Below, piece after piece: positions 1-10,459 of a stretch of 64,000 nucleotides of DNA. Position numbers and translations under genes: made by a program. This stretch comes from Schistocerca nitens. Taxonomy: Eukaryota > Arthropoda > Insecta > Orthoptera > Acrididae. Location of the stretch: NCBI RefSeq assembly GCF_023898315.1, contig NC_064621.1:130818521-130882520 (forward strand). Direction: 5' to 3'. Under the pieces are notes generated by a model, which did not search any database, was not told where the DNA came from, and saw nothing but the letters and a program-made list of their open reading frames with translations. Every line of letters begins with the position of its first letter. The first letter of the stretch is position 1.

Positions 1-1040
1 GCAGTCGGTGCCCTCTTAACCTCCCTTCCCCTTTGGCCACGTCCTTCAGCTCCCAAATTGGACAGGAGATTGGGGGGGGGGGGGTGAGGCACATACAGAC
101 TTCGTTGCTAGTGGAAAGTAAGTCTCAACTGCTCTTCTCAATAAGCTCTCAGTAGTGACAGAAAATTGAATCTTTTCTGGTAGTGGTTTTGTTTTCAGCA
201 AAGTGCTCCACCAGGGTCTGGGAATTATCGCTCTTCTTGGTCAGGAGGATCCCATTCTGAGGATGCCATTCTTTATTACATCATTATTAAGACACCTCCC
301 AGCTCTCCCCCAAATCCTCCTAATGGCCGGCCTCCCATACTTGTGCTGATTTTGTGGAACGATCGATAAGTTTCACGAACGGAAAGAAGCGCACTAACTC
401 TGGCTGGAGAAGTGAAAAGGCACGTACCTGGGATGGTGCAGTGAGTGTACGAGCAGACAAATGTGTCCGTCGAAGTAAGCAGCGGAAAGAATAGAAAAAG
501 CGTCCCAGAACGTTGTAAGCGAAAAGGCATTCAGCGTGACAAATGGATGACACGGGCGCACGTGTGGCCGTCGTCGGTCTGCGGCGATGCCGGCCTTCTC
601 TGCGCCGCCTATTGTCCGCTCTAATGACGCATACGATAAAGCCGGAGCACTTGGGTCAAACAGCCGTAATGCCTGCCGCATTAGCCGCACGCGCAGGCAT
701 TCCTTACCTGAGCGACACACCCAGCGCATCCCCTGCAGTGGGCGCTGCACGGAAACACAGCGCAAGACAAGCACGCTTGAACGTAAACACAAATGACAGA
801 CAAGCCTGTATATAACACTATTATATATGACTCCCAACAGCATCCGTGAAATATCGTCATTAATTTGTAAAATTTGCCAGTCCTGGTCGTAACAGTGTTC
901 TTGGTAGTTCTGAGCGCATTGTGTTGGAGCTAAGCAAGGTCGAACACGGCCAAATAATGTTTGTGCTTGTATGGTGAGTCCTTCCGTAACCAAAGTTGCC
1001 GAAGTGTTTGGTGTTTCAAGAGGTACCACATCAAAAATTT
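1..1040. other. unassigned sequence, no gene seen
   Basis: I recognise no gene or repeat family here. There is a run of G near 74-84. Several overlapping reading frames on both strands at 276-1029 give protein with no motif I know and look like chance openings. Confidence 0.4.
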
Positions 1041-1044
1041 ATAC

Positions 1045-1272
1045 AGGTTGGTAGGACATGTTCTGAGACAACAAGGGATCACAAATTTCGCACTGGAGGG
1101 CAGCATGGAGGGTAATAATCGTAGAGGGAGACCAAGAGACGAATACACTAAGCAGATTCAGAAGGATGTAGGACGAAGTAAGTACTGGCAGATGAAGAAG
1201 CTTGTACAGGATAGGGTAGCATGGAGAGCTGCATCAAACCAGTCTCATGACTGGAGACCACATCAACAACAG
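1045..1272 (+). mobile_element. LINE 3' end, 5'-truncated
   Basis: The translation carries the terminal part of a non-LTR retrotransposon ORF2: LVGHVLRQQG, then RRGRPRDEY, then a WQMKKLVQDRVAWR-like stretch. It ends in a short CAA-repeat tail near 1260-1270. The same 3' segment occurs on the minus strand at 8890-9130, which ends in a longer GTT/CAA run. The copy lacks the reverse transcriptase and is a dead-on-arrival insertion. Assignment to an RTE/CR1-like clade is inference. Confidence 0.7.
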
Positions 1273-1384
1273 GGAAATCGGAAAAAGGTAATTGCTATTC
1301 ACAAAGCGGACAAAAACTTGTGTTATGTAATGGTGGCGGACAGTCATTGAAGAGGATTGGGACGAAAATAAAAGAGATGGAACA

Positions 1385-2185
1385 GCTGCAAAAGTCATAA
1401 CAGAAGCACCTCGCGTACCCTGTCGGGACCAAAACAACAAGAAGGGAGCTCCATAAGATGGGAATTGCAGAGCGAGGTGGAATTCCAGAATCTCACGTTA
1501 GTGATGCAAATGCTCGTAATAGAAAGCATGCTGCCGAAGCCACAAAACTTGGACTTTGTAGCCGTGGAAGGATGGCATTTGGTCGGAATAGTCTTGTTTC
1601 ACACTCTTTCCAACTTCTGGACGAGTTTACGTCTGTTGTGCGCCATACCAAGGCATCGACGCTGGCTGCTAGCTGCCAAGAGTGAAACACGGCAAGGGTT
1701 CGGTGATGATTTCGCAAGCCAAGTCGTAGCATTCGTTGGGGCCCATTATTACTCTGCAATATCACACTGCTGCCAATGATTCTTGACCATTTTGGCCACT
1801 CAGGTCCATGCCATGGTATAATATTTGTTACTCAGTGGTCACGCTGCTCTCCGAGACAACAGAACCCCTGTTCACACAGCTTGCATCGCCAAGGAACGGA
1901 TTTTTGGGCAGGAGGATGAATTGTAGCATCTCCTCTGGCAACCAGGCACCAGATCTCAGTATTGTTGAGACTTTGTGGGCTACTTTGGGGAGAAGAATGA
2001 GTGATCGTTACCTGAACTAGCTACCATGTTGCAGGAAGAATAGTAAGAAAAATTCCTGGAAAGACTTACAGAAGATGTATTTGTCCATTCCGATACAACT
2101 GGAAGCTGTTTTGAATGCCAACGTGTAACACATGGTAAATATGTCGTACTTACGGTGGTTCCATATTTTTGACCACTCCCTTGTA
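1385..2185 (+). pseudogene. Tc1-like transposase relic
   Basis: Pieces of a Tc1 (IS630) transposase can be followed in order across several frames. They are a TRRELHKMG block near 1440, a PIITL block near 1742, a DN..PVHTA.IA block matching the second catalytic Asp region near 1855, and an APDLSIVETLW block near 1950 matching the SPDLNPIE catalytic Glu region. Stops and frame changes interrupt every part, so nothing functional could be made. The right edge near 2180 reads like a degraded terminal repeat. A SINE begins only a few bases downstream. Confidence 0.7.
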
Positions 2186-2193
2186 AGTACTCC

Positions 2194-2385
2194 GGCCGGC
2201 CGGAGTGGCCGTGCGGTTCTAGGCGCTACAGTCTGGAGCCGGGGCGACCGCTACGGTCGCCGGTTCGAATCCTGCCTCGGGCATGCATGTGTGCGATGTC
2301 CTTAGGTTAGTTAGGTTTCATTAGTTCTAAGTTCTAGGCGACTGATGACGACAGAAGTTAAGTCGCATAGTGGTCAGAGCCATTT
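2194..2385 (+). repeat. tRNA-derived SINE (family A)
   Basis: The tRNA-like head contains a TGGCCGTGCGGTT A box and a GGTTCGAATCC B box. The body contains CCTTAGGTTAGTTAGGTT and the copy ends in CAGAGCCATTT. Flanks GTAAGTACTCC (2183-2193) and GTATGTACTCC (2386-2396) form an 11-bp target-site duplication with one mismatch. The head resembles a class II (Leu/Ser-type) tRNA. Confidence 0.93.
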
Positions 2386-2396
2386 GTATGTACTCC

Positions 2397-3239
2397 CACT
2401 CCGCGACTGCGTAAAAACTACAAGACAGACAACAAAGAGACACGTATCAGTGGATAGAGCAGTTTTCCATTTTTTAATTCACATTATAGGGGCTCGTGTA
2501 AGTACGGTCTGTGACGTGGCAACGTCAGTTCGTGCACGTAATTCACTGAAATCACAGCTACTGCTGCTGCTGCTGCCTGGGAGGTGTAACGATAGTAGCC
2601 CGCTTTGGAAGCCTGGTCACTTGGTTGCCTATATGCATGTGCGAACTAATTTAATGCGATAAAATGAAGAAGATGATTCGTCTACATCTTCTGACATGCC
2701 TTCCCCTAATGGTGGGCTCCGTAACTAAGGTATGTCATCTTAGTTTTTGTGTCTCGTAGTTCTCATACAATTGTGTTCTGAATCCTTGGAAGTACTTATG
2801 AATCGCCCTTTATGTTAACTGTTTAGATGTAGCTACTTACCTCCGCATTCTCCGAAATAAATATTGTTTTTTGTAATATGCAGGACTAGAAGAAAAGAGT
2901 GCTATAAAGGTAACTAATTATTAAACGTGTGAACATGGGCTCCCATGCTGCAGCTAATTGCCACACTTTATGAAACGAAGTTTCGTTGCTTCGGCCTGAA
3001 ATTAAGTAAAGTAGCGCAGGATGCTACTGTAAACCAGCTAAGTGACGGAAAGAGACACAAGAATTTCCTGGGACATAGAGGTCTCCCGGGTCTGAATTTC
3101 TGTTTTGATATTTTGAATCAAGGGGCCACTTCCGGACGAGAATATTGGGTCTATATTGTTTAAAAATGGTGCACTGAATTTAAAAACTGAACTTTTCGTT
3201 AATCTACGACGGTCACTCAAATAGAAATGTACAGTGTGT
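2397..3239. other. unassigned sequence
   Basis: I see no recognisable gene. A short CTG run lies near 2562-2576. The rest looks like unique or heavily decayed non-coding DNA. Confidence 0.4.
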
Positions 3240-3269
3240 AGATACATCCTTTAGGAACATCCTTTAGGA

Positions 3270-4494
3270 ACCAGCGCCTATATATCCGCACCATAAAATT
3301 CTGGACCAACCTCTTGGAGCCACTGTTTGGCAGCGTGCACAAGGAAGTCATCATCTTCAAACCTTGTTCCACGGCCGGTCGGTGTGGCCGTGCGGTTAAA
3401 GGCGCTTCAGTCTGGAACCGCGTGACCGCTCCGGTCGCAGGTTCGAATCCTGCCTCGGGCATGGATGTGTGTGATGTCCTTAGGTTAGTTAGGTTTAATT
3501 AGTTCTAAGTTCTAGGCGACTGATGACCTCAGAAGTTAAGTCGATTAGTGCTCAGAGCCATTTTTGAACCTTGTTCCACGAAGATAGTCTTTCAGTTTCC
3601 CAAAAAGGTGATAGTCACATGGAGCCATGTCAGGACTGTAAAGTGGGTGTTTCAGTGTTGTCCATCCGAGTTTTGTGATCGCTTCCATGGTTTTTTGACT
3701 GACATGTGGCCGAGCATTATCGTGCAACAGCAAAACATCCTGCTTTTGCCGATGTGGTCGAACACGACTCAGTCGAGCTTGAAGTTTCTTCAGTGTCATC
3801 ACATATGCATCAGAATTTATGGTGTTTCCACTTGGCATGATGTCCACGAGAAAGAGTCCTTCGGAATCGAAAAACACCGCAGCCATAACTCATACCTTTT
3901 CCAGCAGAAGGTGTGGTTTCGAATTTTTTTTCTTGGGTGAATTTGCATTATGCCACTAAATTGATTGCTTCTTCGTCTCTGGTGAAAAATGATGGAGCCA
4001 TGTTTCATCACGTGTCACAATTCTTCCAAGAAATTCATCTCCATAATTCTCGTCCTGCTCCAAAAGTTCGCTGCATACGGTTTTTTTTTTTTTTTTTGTT
4101 TCCTTGTGAGCCACTATCAACATCCTGGGAACCCATCTGGCAACGCCAACATTTTCAGTATTCTGCAAACACTTTCTTCCCCTATCCCATCGTAGCGTGA
4201 CAATTCGTTCACTGTGATGCGTCTGTCAGCAGTCACAAATTCCTTAACTCTCTGCACATTGTGTGGAGTGTGTGCAGTACGAGGCCTGCCGCTGCGAGGA
4301 CAATCCTCAATATTGCCGTACCCGCTTTCATCACGTGACCTGCTTGCCCACCGTCTAACTGTACTTCGATCGACAGCAGCATTTCCATACACCTTTCTCA
4401 ACCTCTTGTGGGTGTTTCCCACTGTCTCGTTTTAACAGCACAGAAATTCTATGACAGCAAGTTGCTTCTGACGAACGTGAAGTGTAGCAGCCAT
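3270..4494 (-). pseudogene. mariner transposase pseudogene, split by a SINE
   Basis: This is a mariner-family (DD34D) transposase reading from a start codon at 4494 downward. The N-terminal half shows the paired HTH region (GNTHKRLRKVYG, then VDRSTVRRW) and a SGRPRTA linker. The middle has ETWLHHFSPETK. The C-terminal half has LLHDNARPHV and YSPDMAPCDYHLF, so the second and third catalytic Asp codons survive. Breaks include a stop about 20 codons from the start, frameshifts around 4100-4170 and 3880, and a SINE inserted at 3374-3566 near the C-terminus. It cannot encode active enzyme. A second, more decayed copy of the same family lies at 33510-34678. Confidence 0.88.
3374..3566 (+). repeat. 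SINE family A, nested in mariner
   Basis: This is a near full-length copy with A/B boxes, the TTAGG-like body and the CAGAGCCATTT end. It is bounded by a perfect 14-bp duplication, AACCTTGTTCCACG, at 3360-3373 and 3567-3580. The duplicated bases belong to the mariner coding region, which proves the SINE arrived after the mariner. Confidence 0.96.
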
Positions 4495-4829
4495 CTTGAA
4501 GACATACTGTGACGGCGCCACTTACGGGAACAGGTTGAACTAAGTTTGAAAACAAGCGGGAAGTATGTATCTAAACATTGTAAAACTTTCGCATATGCAG
4601 AATGAAAATTGTATTTTTACAAAAATAGTGTGCATTTCTTTTGGAGTGACCGTCGTATTTCTTTCCATTCCCGACTCACATACGAAACTCTTATACACTT
4701 TAGGGGGAAAAAAAAGAAAAAGAAAAAGCGTTATCCGAATGGGACCCAAATCGGCAGGTATGATTTTCCTGTAGAGACAAGCAAATGATGACAGTTTCAG
4801 AAAAATTGGATGATTATTAAAGAGAAAGA

Positions 4830-5385
4830 GGACCACAAACTCCGCAAGTCAATAACGCGTTGGTCCACCTCTGGCTCTTATGAAAGCAGTTATTGTAACT
4901 GGCATTAACTGATAAAGTTGCTGGATGTCTTCCTGACGGATATCGTGCCAGATTATATCCAACTGGTGCGTTAAATCGTCAAAATCCACGGTTGGTTGGA
5001 GGGCCCTGCCTATAATGCCACAGAAATTCTCAATTGGGAACAGATTTGGCCACCTTGCTGGCCAAGGCAGGGTTTGACAAGCACGAAGACAAGCAGTAGA
5101 AACTCATGCCGTGTGCGGGCGGGCGTTATCTTGCTGAAATGTTGGCCCAATATGGCTTGCCATGAAGGGCAACAAAATGGGATGTAGAATACTGTTGACG
5201 GAGCTGTAAGACTGTAGAACTGTCTTCAGTGATTAGTCCTGCTGGAAACTGAAACCAAATGACCAGCGAAGAGGTGTCTGGATATGTTCCAGAGAGCGGT
5301 GGGATGCCAACTTGAATGTCACCCGTCGTAACGCCCAACAGCCAGGAGTGATGATCTGGAGTGTCATTCCTTTTGTTAGCAAGAA
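4830..5385 (-). pseudogene. Tc1-like relic with internal inversion
   Basis: On the minus strand 5205 to 4850 reads as the C-terminal half of a Tc1-like transposase: LLPFMASH, FQQDNARPHTA, a PIEN Glu region, and an IRARGGPTR end. The preceding part of the same protein lies on the plus strand at 5211-5380: VFSD followed by a stop and then S, NDQRRGVW, and QQPGVMIW. The two halves therefore point toward each other around 5205-5211, so part of the element has flipped. Stops are present in both halves. Confidence 0.72.
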
Positions 5386-5399
5386 ACCCTCACATGACC

Positions 5400-5675
5400 G
5401 TCAGCTACCGCAGCTTGGACTGGAATTCTGCATTCCATTCTAGGCTTCCGGAGGTGGCTGTCATGTGTGCGTGATATGTGCGTTCTTGTGTGAATGAACG
5501 TACGTGTGTGTGTGTGTGTGTGTGTGTGGGTGTGTGTGTGTGTGGGTGGGTGTCTGTGTGTGGGTGGGTGGGTGGGTGTATATATTTGGCTTTGGTCGAA
5601 AGCTTATATTAAGTGTCATTTCATTAAGCGTGTCTGCAACTCAACGTGTCATGTTTACGGTAAATAGCAATCTAT
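5400..5675 (+). repeat. interspersed repeat with (TG)n microsatellite
   Basis: A TG-rich simple repeat (about 5503-5578, drifting into GGTG units) is embedded between short non-repetitive flanks. The downstream part (TTTGGTCGAAAGCTTAT and following) looks like the end of an interspersed element, but I cannot name the family. Confidence 0.5.
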
Positions 5676-6679
5676 GGTCCATTGATAGTGACCGGGCCAA
5701 ATATCTCGCGAAATAAGCATCAAACGAAAAAACTACACAGAACGAAACTCGTATAACTTGAAGGGGGAAACCAGATGGCGCTATGATTGGTCAGCTAGAT
5801 ATCGCTGCCATAGGTCAAACGTATATCAACTGCTTTTCTTTAAATATGAACCCCCATTTTTCATTACATATTCGTGTAGCACGTAAAGAAATATGAATGT
5901 TTTAGTTGGACTACTTTTTTCGCTTTGTGATAGATGGCGCTATAATAGTCACAAACGTATAAGTACGTGGTATCACGTAACATTCCGTCAGTGCGGACGG
6001 TATTTGCTTCGTGATACATTACCCGTGTTAAAATGGACCGTTTACCAATGGCGGAAAATGTCGATATCGTGTTGATGTATGGCTATTGTGATCAAAATGC
6101 CCAACGAGCGTGTGCTATGTATGCTGCTCGGTGTCCTGGACGACGTCATCCAAGTGTACGGACCGTTCGCCGGATAGTTACGTTATTTAAGGAAACAGGA
6201 AGTGTTCAGCCACATGTGAAACGTCAACCACGACCTGCAACAAATGATGATGCCCAAGTAGGTGTTTTAGCTGCTGTCACGGCTAATCCGCACATCAGTA
6301 GCAGACAAACTGCGCGAGAATCGGGAATCTCAAAAACGTCGGTGTTAAGAGTACTACATCAACATCGATTGCATCCGTACCATATTTATATGCACCAGGA
6401 ATTGCATGGCGACGACTTTGAACGTCGTGTACAGTTCTGCCACTGGGCACAAGAGAAATTACGGGACGATGACAGATTTTTTGCACGCGTTCTATTTAGC
6501 GACGAAGCGTCATTCACCAACAGCGGTAACGTAAACCGGCATAATAATCACTACCGGGCAACATAAAATCCACGATGGCTGCGACAAGTGGAACATCAGC
6601 GACCTTGGCGGGTTACTGTATGGTGGAGTATTAGGGGCTTGTGAGTGGTAATTCTTGGTTGACTATCGCTATACTATGA

Positions 6680-6940
6680 GGAGGTGATTCACCACATGGA
6701 GGACTTGAGAGCTATAATGAGAGAGATATTATAAGCTTTCGTACGTTTTCTATTGATGTTATTCCAAACAAGAGTTATGGTACTTGTGTTGTAACAACAG
6801 ATAAACCTTTTACATTGTATACTAAGAAAAGGAGGAAGATCAATGTAAATGAGAGACTAAATGTATGGTCTAAATTAAGTGGAGTGTTAGAAGGTGTAAT
6901 TGATGTACAAGGAGATGTTATTGTATATTATCATGCTTAA
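6680..6940 (+). CDS. unidentified AT-rich ORF fragment (5' incomplete)
   Basis: There are 86 sense codons after an upstream TGA (6677-6679) and no ATG in frame, so this would be the C-terminal end of something longer. The predicted protein has a basic patch TKKRRKINVNERL and a Val/Ile-rich tail ending VIVYYHA. Third positions are mostly A or T, unlike the surrounding transposon. The stop codon TAA (6938-6940) overlaps an AATAAA at 6939-6944. I do not recognise the family. The bias and the overlap with the next ORF would fit a compact viral genome, but that is inference and no homology search was possible. Confidence 0.35.
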   Translation, partial: GGDSPHGGLESYNERDIISFRTFSIDVIPNKSYGTCVVTTDKPFTLYTKKRRKINVNERLNVWSKLSGVLEGVIDVQGDVIVYYHA

Positions 6941-7064
6941 TAAAGAACCATTATTTCCAAAAAATAATCTATCAGCTACTGAAGCATCTGTATCTTCTAA
7001 AGGGTGCGGGAGTTCCGACTCCTGGGGAGGTGGGTGGGTATTCATACATGGCTGTCTTCAGTAG
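6933..7064 (+). CDS. unidentified small ORF overlapping the previous stop
   Basis: The ATG at 6933 lies inside the last codons of the upstream ORF, giving an ATGCTTAA overlap. The frame runs 43 codons to TAG at 7062. The product begins MLNKEPLFPKNN, has a Ser/Thr-rich stretch and a Gly-Trp run (DSWGGGW). It is probably truncated by the insert boundary. Function unknown; a stop-start overlap is typical of densely packed genomes but can arise by chance. Confidence 0.28.
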   Translation: MLNKEPLFPKNNLSATEASVSSKGCGSSDSWGGGWVFIHGCLQ

Positions 7065-7844
7065 TCGTATGAAGTTGCGCCCCATTTTATCGATAGCTAT
7101 CTAAATGGTGCAATGTATGCTGATTTCCTACGAGGTTACTACAAGATGTTTCACTGCATGACAGAATGGCGATGTGCTTCCAACATGATGGATGTCCGGC
7201 ATATAACTCGCGTGCGGTTGAAGCGGTATTGAATAGTATATTTCATGACAGGTGGATTGGTCGTCGTCGAAGCACCATACCATGGCCCGCACGTTCACCG
7301 GATCGCTGTTGAGTACTCGCTGTTGAGAGGAATGTCGTTACACGTACTGCCAAATGTATTGAGATTGACGGACATCATTTTTAGCATTTATTGCATTAAT
7401 GTGGTATTTACAGGTAATCTCGCTGAAACAGCATGCGTTCTCAGAAGTGATAAGTTCACAATGGTACATTTATCACATTGGAACAACCGAAATAAATTGT
7501 TCAAACGTACCTAAGTTCTGTATTTTAATTTAAAAAACCTACCTGTTACCAACTGTTCGTGTAAAATTGTGAGCCATATATTCGTGACTATTACAGCGCC
7601 ATCTATCACAAAGCGAAAAAAGTAGTCCGACTAAAACATTCACATTTCTTTACGTAATACACGAGTATGTAATAAAAAATGGAGGTTCCTATTTAAAAAA
7701 AACCGCAGTTGATATCCGTTTGACTTTTGGCAGCGCCATCTAGCGGGCTAACCATAGCTGGACGAGTTTCGTTATTTGTAGTTTTTTCGTTTGACGCTTA
7801 TTTCGTGAGATATTTTGCCCGGTCACGATCAATGGACCACCCTG

Positions 7845-8600
7845 CATTGTTGATATTTCAACCTGGAGCTTCCATTTTTATGGAAGGATTTGACTTTGGC
7901 ATATTCCTGGAGAACTTTACGTGAGGACAAGCGAAGTACGAAGAATGTCGAATGACGGTATAGGTATCTTTGTCAGGTTTAGGGTGTGGTTCCCTTTTTG
8001 TGCTTATAAAGACTATAAATGCAGGAGGATATAAATCCATTTTACAGCACTGTATGTTGTGTGCAGTAGGAAAACAGTTCAGAGAGGATTATTGTTTTTG
8101 TTAGTATGACAATGCACCCTGTTATTAAGCAGCATCTGTGGGGTAATGATTTGTGTACAATAACATCCCTGAAATGGACTGGCCTGCCCTTCGGGATGAG
8201 TCATAACGTCAACTTCGCTCCATGACCCAGCGTCCTATTCCCTTCGTTTTCGCCTCATGAGCAAGAATGGGCTGTGATTCTTCTTCAAACAACTGACTGA
8301 AAGTGTCCCCAGCAGAGTGCAATCAGACATATAGGCGAACGGTGGAGACACTCCTTACTATTGTCCATGAATAGGTCAAAAGTGTATACTGGAAAGCGGT
8401 AGCCAGTATCCCCCATTCCTTGAACGGGCCTGTGCAGGACGTTCTTCAATTGATACCTCAAATAGCTCGTATTACACACTTTTGCATTCGCAAAACTTTA
8501 GCGTGGGATTGTGGATTACCCGAGAAAATGATTCTGCATGATCGTATGTCATGAAAGTAAGGAAAGTATGGTACCCCATTGCTGTACTTAATGTTATCTT
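7845..8600. other. unassigned sequence
   Basis: No recognisable protein, RNA or repeat signature was found between the long-TIR transposon and the next SINE. Confidence 0.4.
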
Positions 8601-8611
8601 TGCCTAACAAC

Positions 8612-8809
8612 GCCGGCCGGAGTGGCCGTGCGCTTCTAGGCGCTACAGTCTGGAGCCGAGCGACCGCTCCTGTCGCAGGTTCGAATCTCGCCTCGGGCAT
8701 GGATGTGTGTGATGTCCTTAGGTTAGTTAGGTTCAATTAGTTCTAAGTTCTAGGCGACTGATGACCTCAGAAGTTAAGTCCCATAGTGCTCAGAGCCATT
8801 TGAACCATT
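8612..8809 (+). repeat. SINE family A
   Basis: This is a full-length copy with tRNA-like head, TTAGG-like body and terminal CCATTTGAACCATT. Flanks TGCCTAACAAC (8601-8611) and TGCTTAACAAC (8810-8820) give an 11-bp duplication with one mismatch. Confidence 0.95.
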
Positions 8810-8889
8810 TGCTTAACAACATTTGCACCAGAAATAAGAATATTTGGCGCTTCAGCAGTTCTGTGGCATGCTGTTGCCAATTCCATTTG

Positions 8890-9985
8890 TTGTCGTTGTT
8901 GTTGTTGTTGTGGTCTTCAGTCCAGAGACTGGTTTGATGCAGCTCTCCATGCTACTCTATTCTGTGCAAGCTTCTTCATCTCCCAGTACCTTCTGCAACC
9001 TACATCCTTCTGAATCTGCTTAGTGTATTCATCTCTTGGTCTCCCTCTACGATTTTTACCCTGCACGCTGCCCTCCTACACTAAATTGGTGATCCCTTGC
9101 TGCTTCATAACATGTCCTACCAACCGATCCCTTCTTCTAGTCAAGGTGTGCCACAAATTTCTCTTCTCCCTATTTCTATTCAATACCTCCTCATTAGTTA
9201 TGTGACCTACCTATCTAATCTTCAGCATTCTCTGTAGCACCACATTTCGAAAGCTTCTATTTTCTTCTTTTCCAAACTATTTACCGTTCACGTTTCATTT
9301 CCATACATGGCAACACTCCATACAAATACTTTCAGAAACGACTTCCTGACACTTAAATCTATATTCGATGTTAACAAATTTCTCTTCTTCAGAAACGCTT
9401 TCCTTGCCATTGCCAGTATACATTTTATATCCTCTCTACTTCGACAATCATCAGTTAATTTGCTCCACAAATAGCAAAACTCATTTACTACTTTAAGCGC
9501 CTCATTTCCTAATCTAATACACTCAGCATTATCGGATTTAATTCGATTACATTTCGTTATCCCCGTTTTGCTTTTATTAATGTTCATCATTACATCCTCC
9601 TTTTAAGACACTGTCCATTCCGTCCAGCTCCTCTTCCAGGTCCTTTGCTGTCTCTGACGGAATTACTATGTCATCAGCGAACCTCAAAGTTTTTATTTCT
9701 TCTCCATGGATTTTAATTCCTACTCCGGATTTTTCTTTTGTTTCCTTTACTGCTTGCTCAATATACAAATTGAATAACATCAGGGAGAGGCTACAACCTT
9801 GTCTCACTCCTTCCCAACCATTGCTTCCATTTCATGCCCCTCGACTCTTATAACTGCCATCTGGTTTCTGTACAAATTGTAAATAGCTTTTAGCTCCCTG
9901 TGTTTTACCCCGGCCACCTTGAGAATTTGAAAGAGAGTATTCCATTTAACATTGTCAAAAGATTTCTCTGCTAGAAATGTAGGTT
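8890..9985 (-). mobile_element. LINE, 5'-truncated, with reverse transcriptase remains
   Basis: Read from 9985 down, the minus strand gives FDNVKWNTLFQIL (RT motif A region), MRQGCSLS and LFNLYIEQ, then FADDIVI (the catalytic xADD box) near 9667. A thumb region follows with EFCYLWSKLTDDCRS and the RRGRPRDEYTKQIQKDVG 3' block. The copy ends in a (CAA)n-type tail, seen as GTT repeats at 8893-8917. The 3' block matches 1045-1272. Stop codons and frameshifts break the ORF (separate open pieces at 9577-9807 and 9288-9590). The clade is probably RTE/CR1-like. Confidence 0.85.
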
Positions 9986-10109
9986 AACAGTCTGTAATAC
10001 CAAGATTTTAACGCTGTCAGCCTCTTTTACCTGCTTGTCGTAATTTTAGGAGAAAACGTGTATCATCCGTGGTGTGTCTCATAAATGTGCAAGCGTCCCC
10101 TTCTGCGGA

Positions 10110-10450
10110 GCCGGTGCGTCACGGAGGAACAAAGTTGTCTGCTGGGGTGGGAGGGAAGGCTGACGGCGGGGGTGGGGGTGGACGTGCGGTGACAAGGGGC
10201 GGAGGAGGTGGCCGGGCGGCGACAGCGAACAGGAGGCCGGCGGCCGTCCGTCCGGAAAATGATATTCCGCCGGCGGCAGCTGGCGCCAACTGGCGGAGCA
10301 AGTGTACGCCGCCAAGAAATATCCGGCCCTCGCCAGCGCCGCGGCCGCGATGCATAAATGCACGACGAGCGCGCATTATTCGGCAGACATGTGTTGCGCC
10401 TAATGCGGGAGAGCCATCTGCCCGCCACTACGCTTTCTTGACCGTGGCGC
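10110..10450. other. GC-rich, CpG-rich island
   Basis: This is an abrupt GC-rich stretch with homopurine GGGGTGG runs and clustered CpG, ending in TGCATAAATGCACGACG and CGCATTATTCGG motifs. Open frames on both strands (10063-10566) reflect composition; the predicted proteins are Arg/Pro/Gly-rich without domains. It could be a regulatory or first-exon-proximal island of a host gene, which is inference only. Confidence 0.35.
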
Positions 10451-10459
10451 CTGCCACAT

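Larger units (their letters stand above)
6637..7076 (+). other. AT-rich foreign insert inside the transposon
   Basis: Between host-element sequence ending near 6636 and resuming at the CCCCATTTTATCG near 7078 lies a segment unlike the rest of the transposon in base composition. It contains two open frames that overlap by a few bases (6680-6940 and 6933-7064). No terminal repeats or clear target duplication were found. Possible sources are an endogenised viral fragment, captured cDNA or an unknown short element. Confidence 0.55.
6033..7508 (+). pseudogene. IS630-type transposase pseudogene
   Basis: Translation from 6033 is open for 177 codons. The first ~55 residues form a probable HTH, followed by a KRQPRPATNDD linker, a second HTH around residues 80-115 (SSRQTARESGISKTSVLR), and the first catalytic Asp in VLFSDEASF near residue 163. 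A stop at 6564 ends this frame. After the foreign insert, the protein resumes with FQHDGCP (second Asp) near 7180 and IPWPARSPD near 7275, then jumps directly to LAVERNVVTR near 7320. The segment that should hold the third acidic residue is deleted. The C-terminal G-H-H-F block resembles the ends of the fragments at 19528 and 60037. Confidence 0.8.
5676..7838 (+). mobile_element. long-TIR IS630/Tc1-mariner-type transposon, degraded
   Basis: The ends are long imperfect inverted repeats. The stretch 5676-5965 (GGTCCATTGATAGTGACCGG, then CGAAAAAACTAC, then TAGATGGCGCT) reappears in reverse complement at about 7575-7838. The interior holds a transposase pseudogene on the plus strand, disrupted by a nonsense codon, an inserted AT-rich segment at about 6637-7076 and a deletion after the SPD motif. 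With arms of more than 250 bp this belongs to a long-TIR type of element. The element is dead. Confidence 0.82.

Noticed and set aside
2300-2320. Telomeric repeat
   Set aside because: TTAGG-like motif is only part of a SINE body, not an array.
3817-4200. Plus-strand frames over the mariner
   Set aside because: Antisense shadows of the transposase pseudogene.
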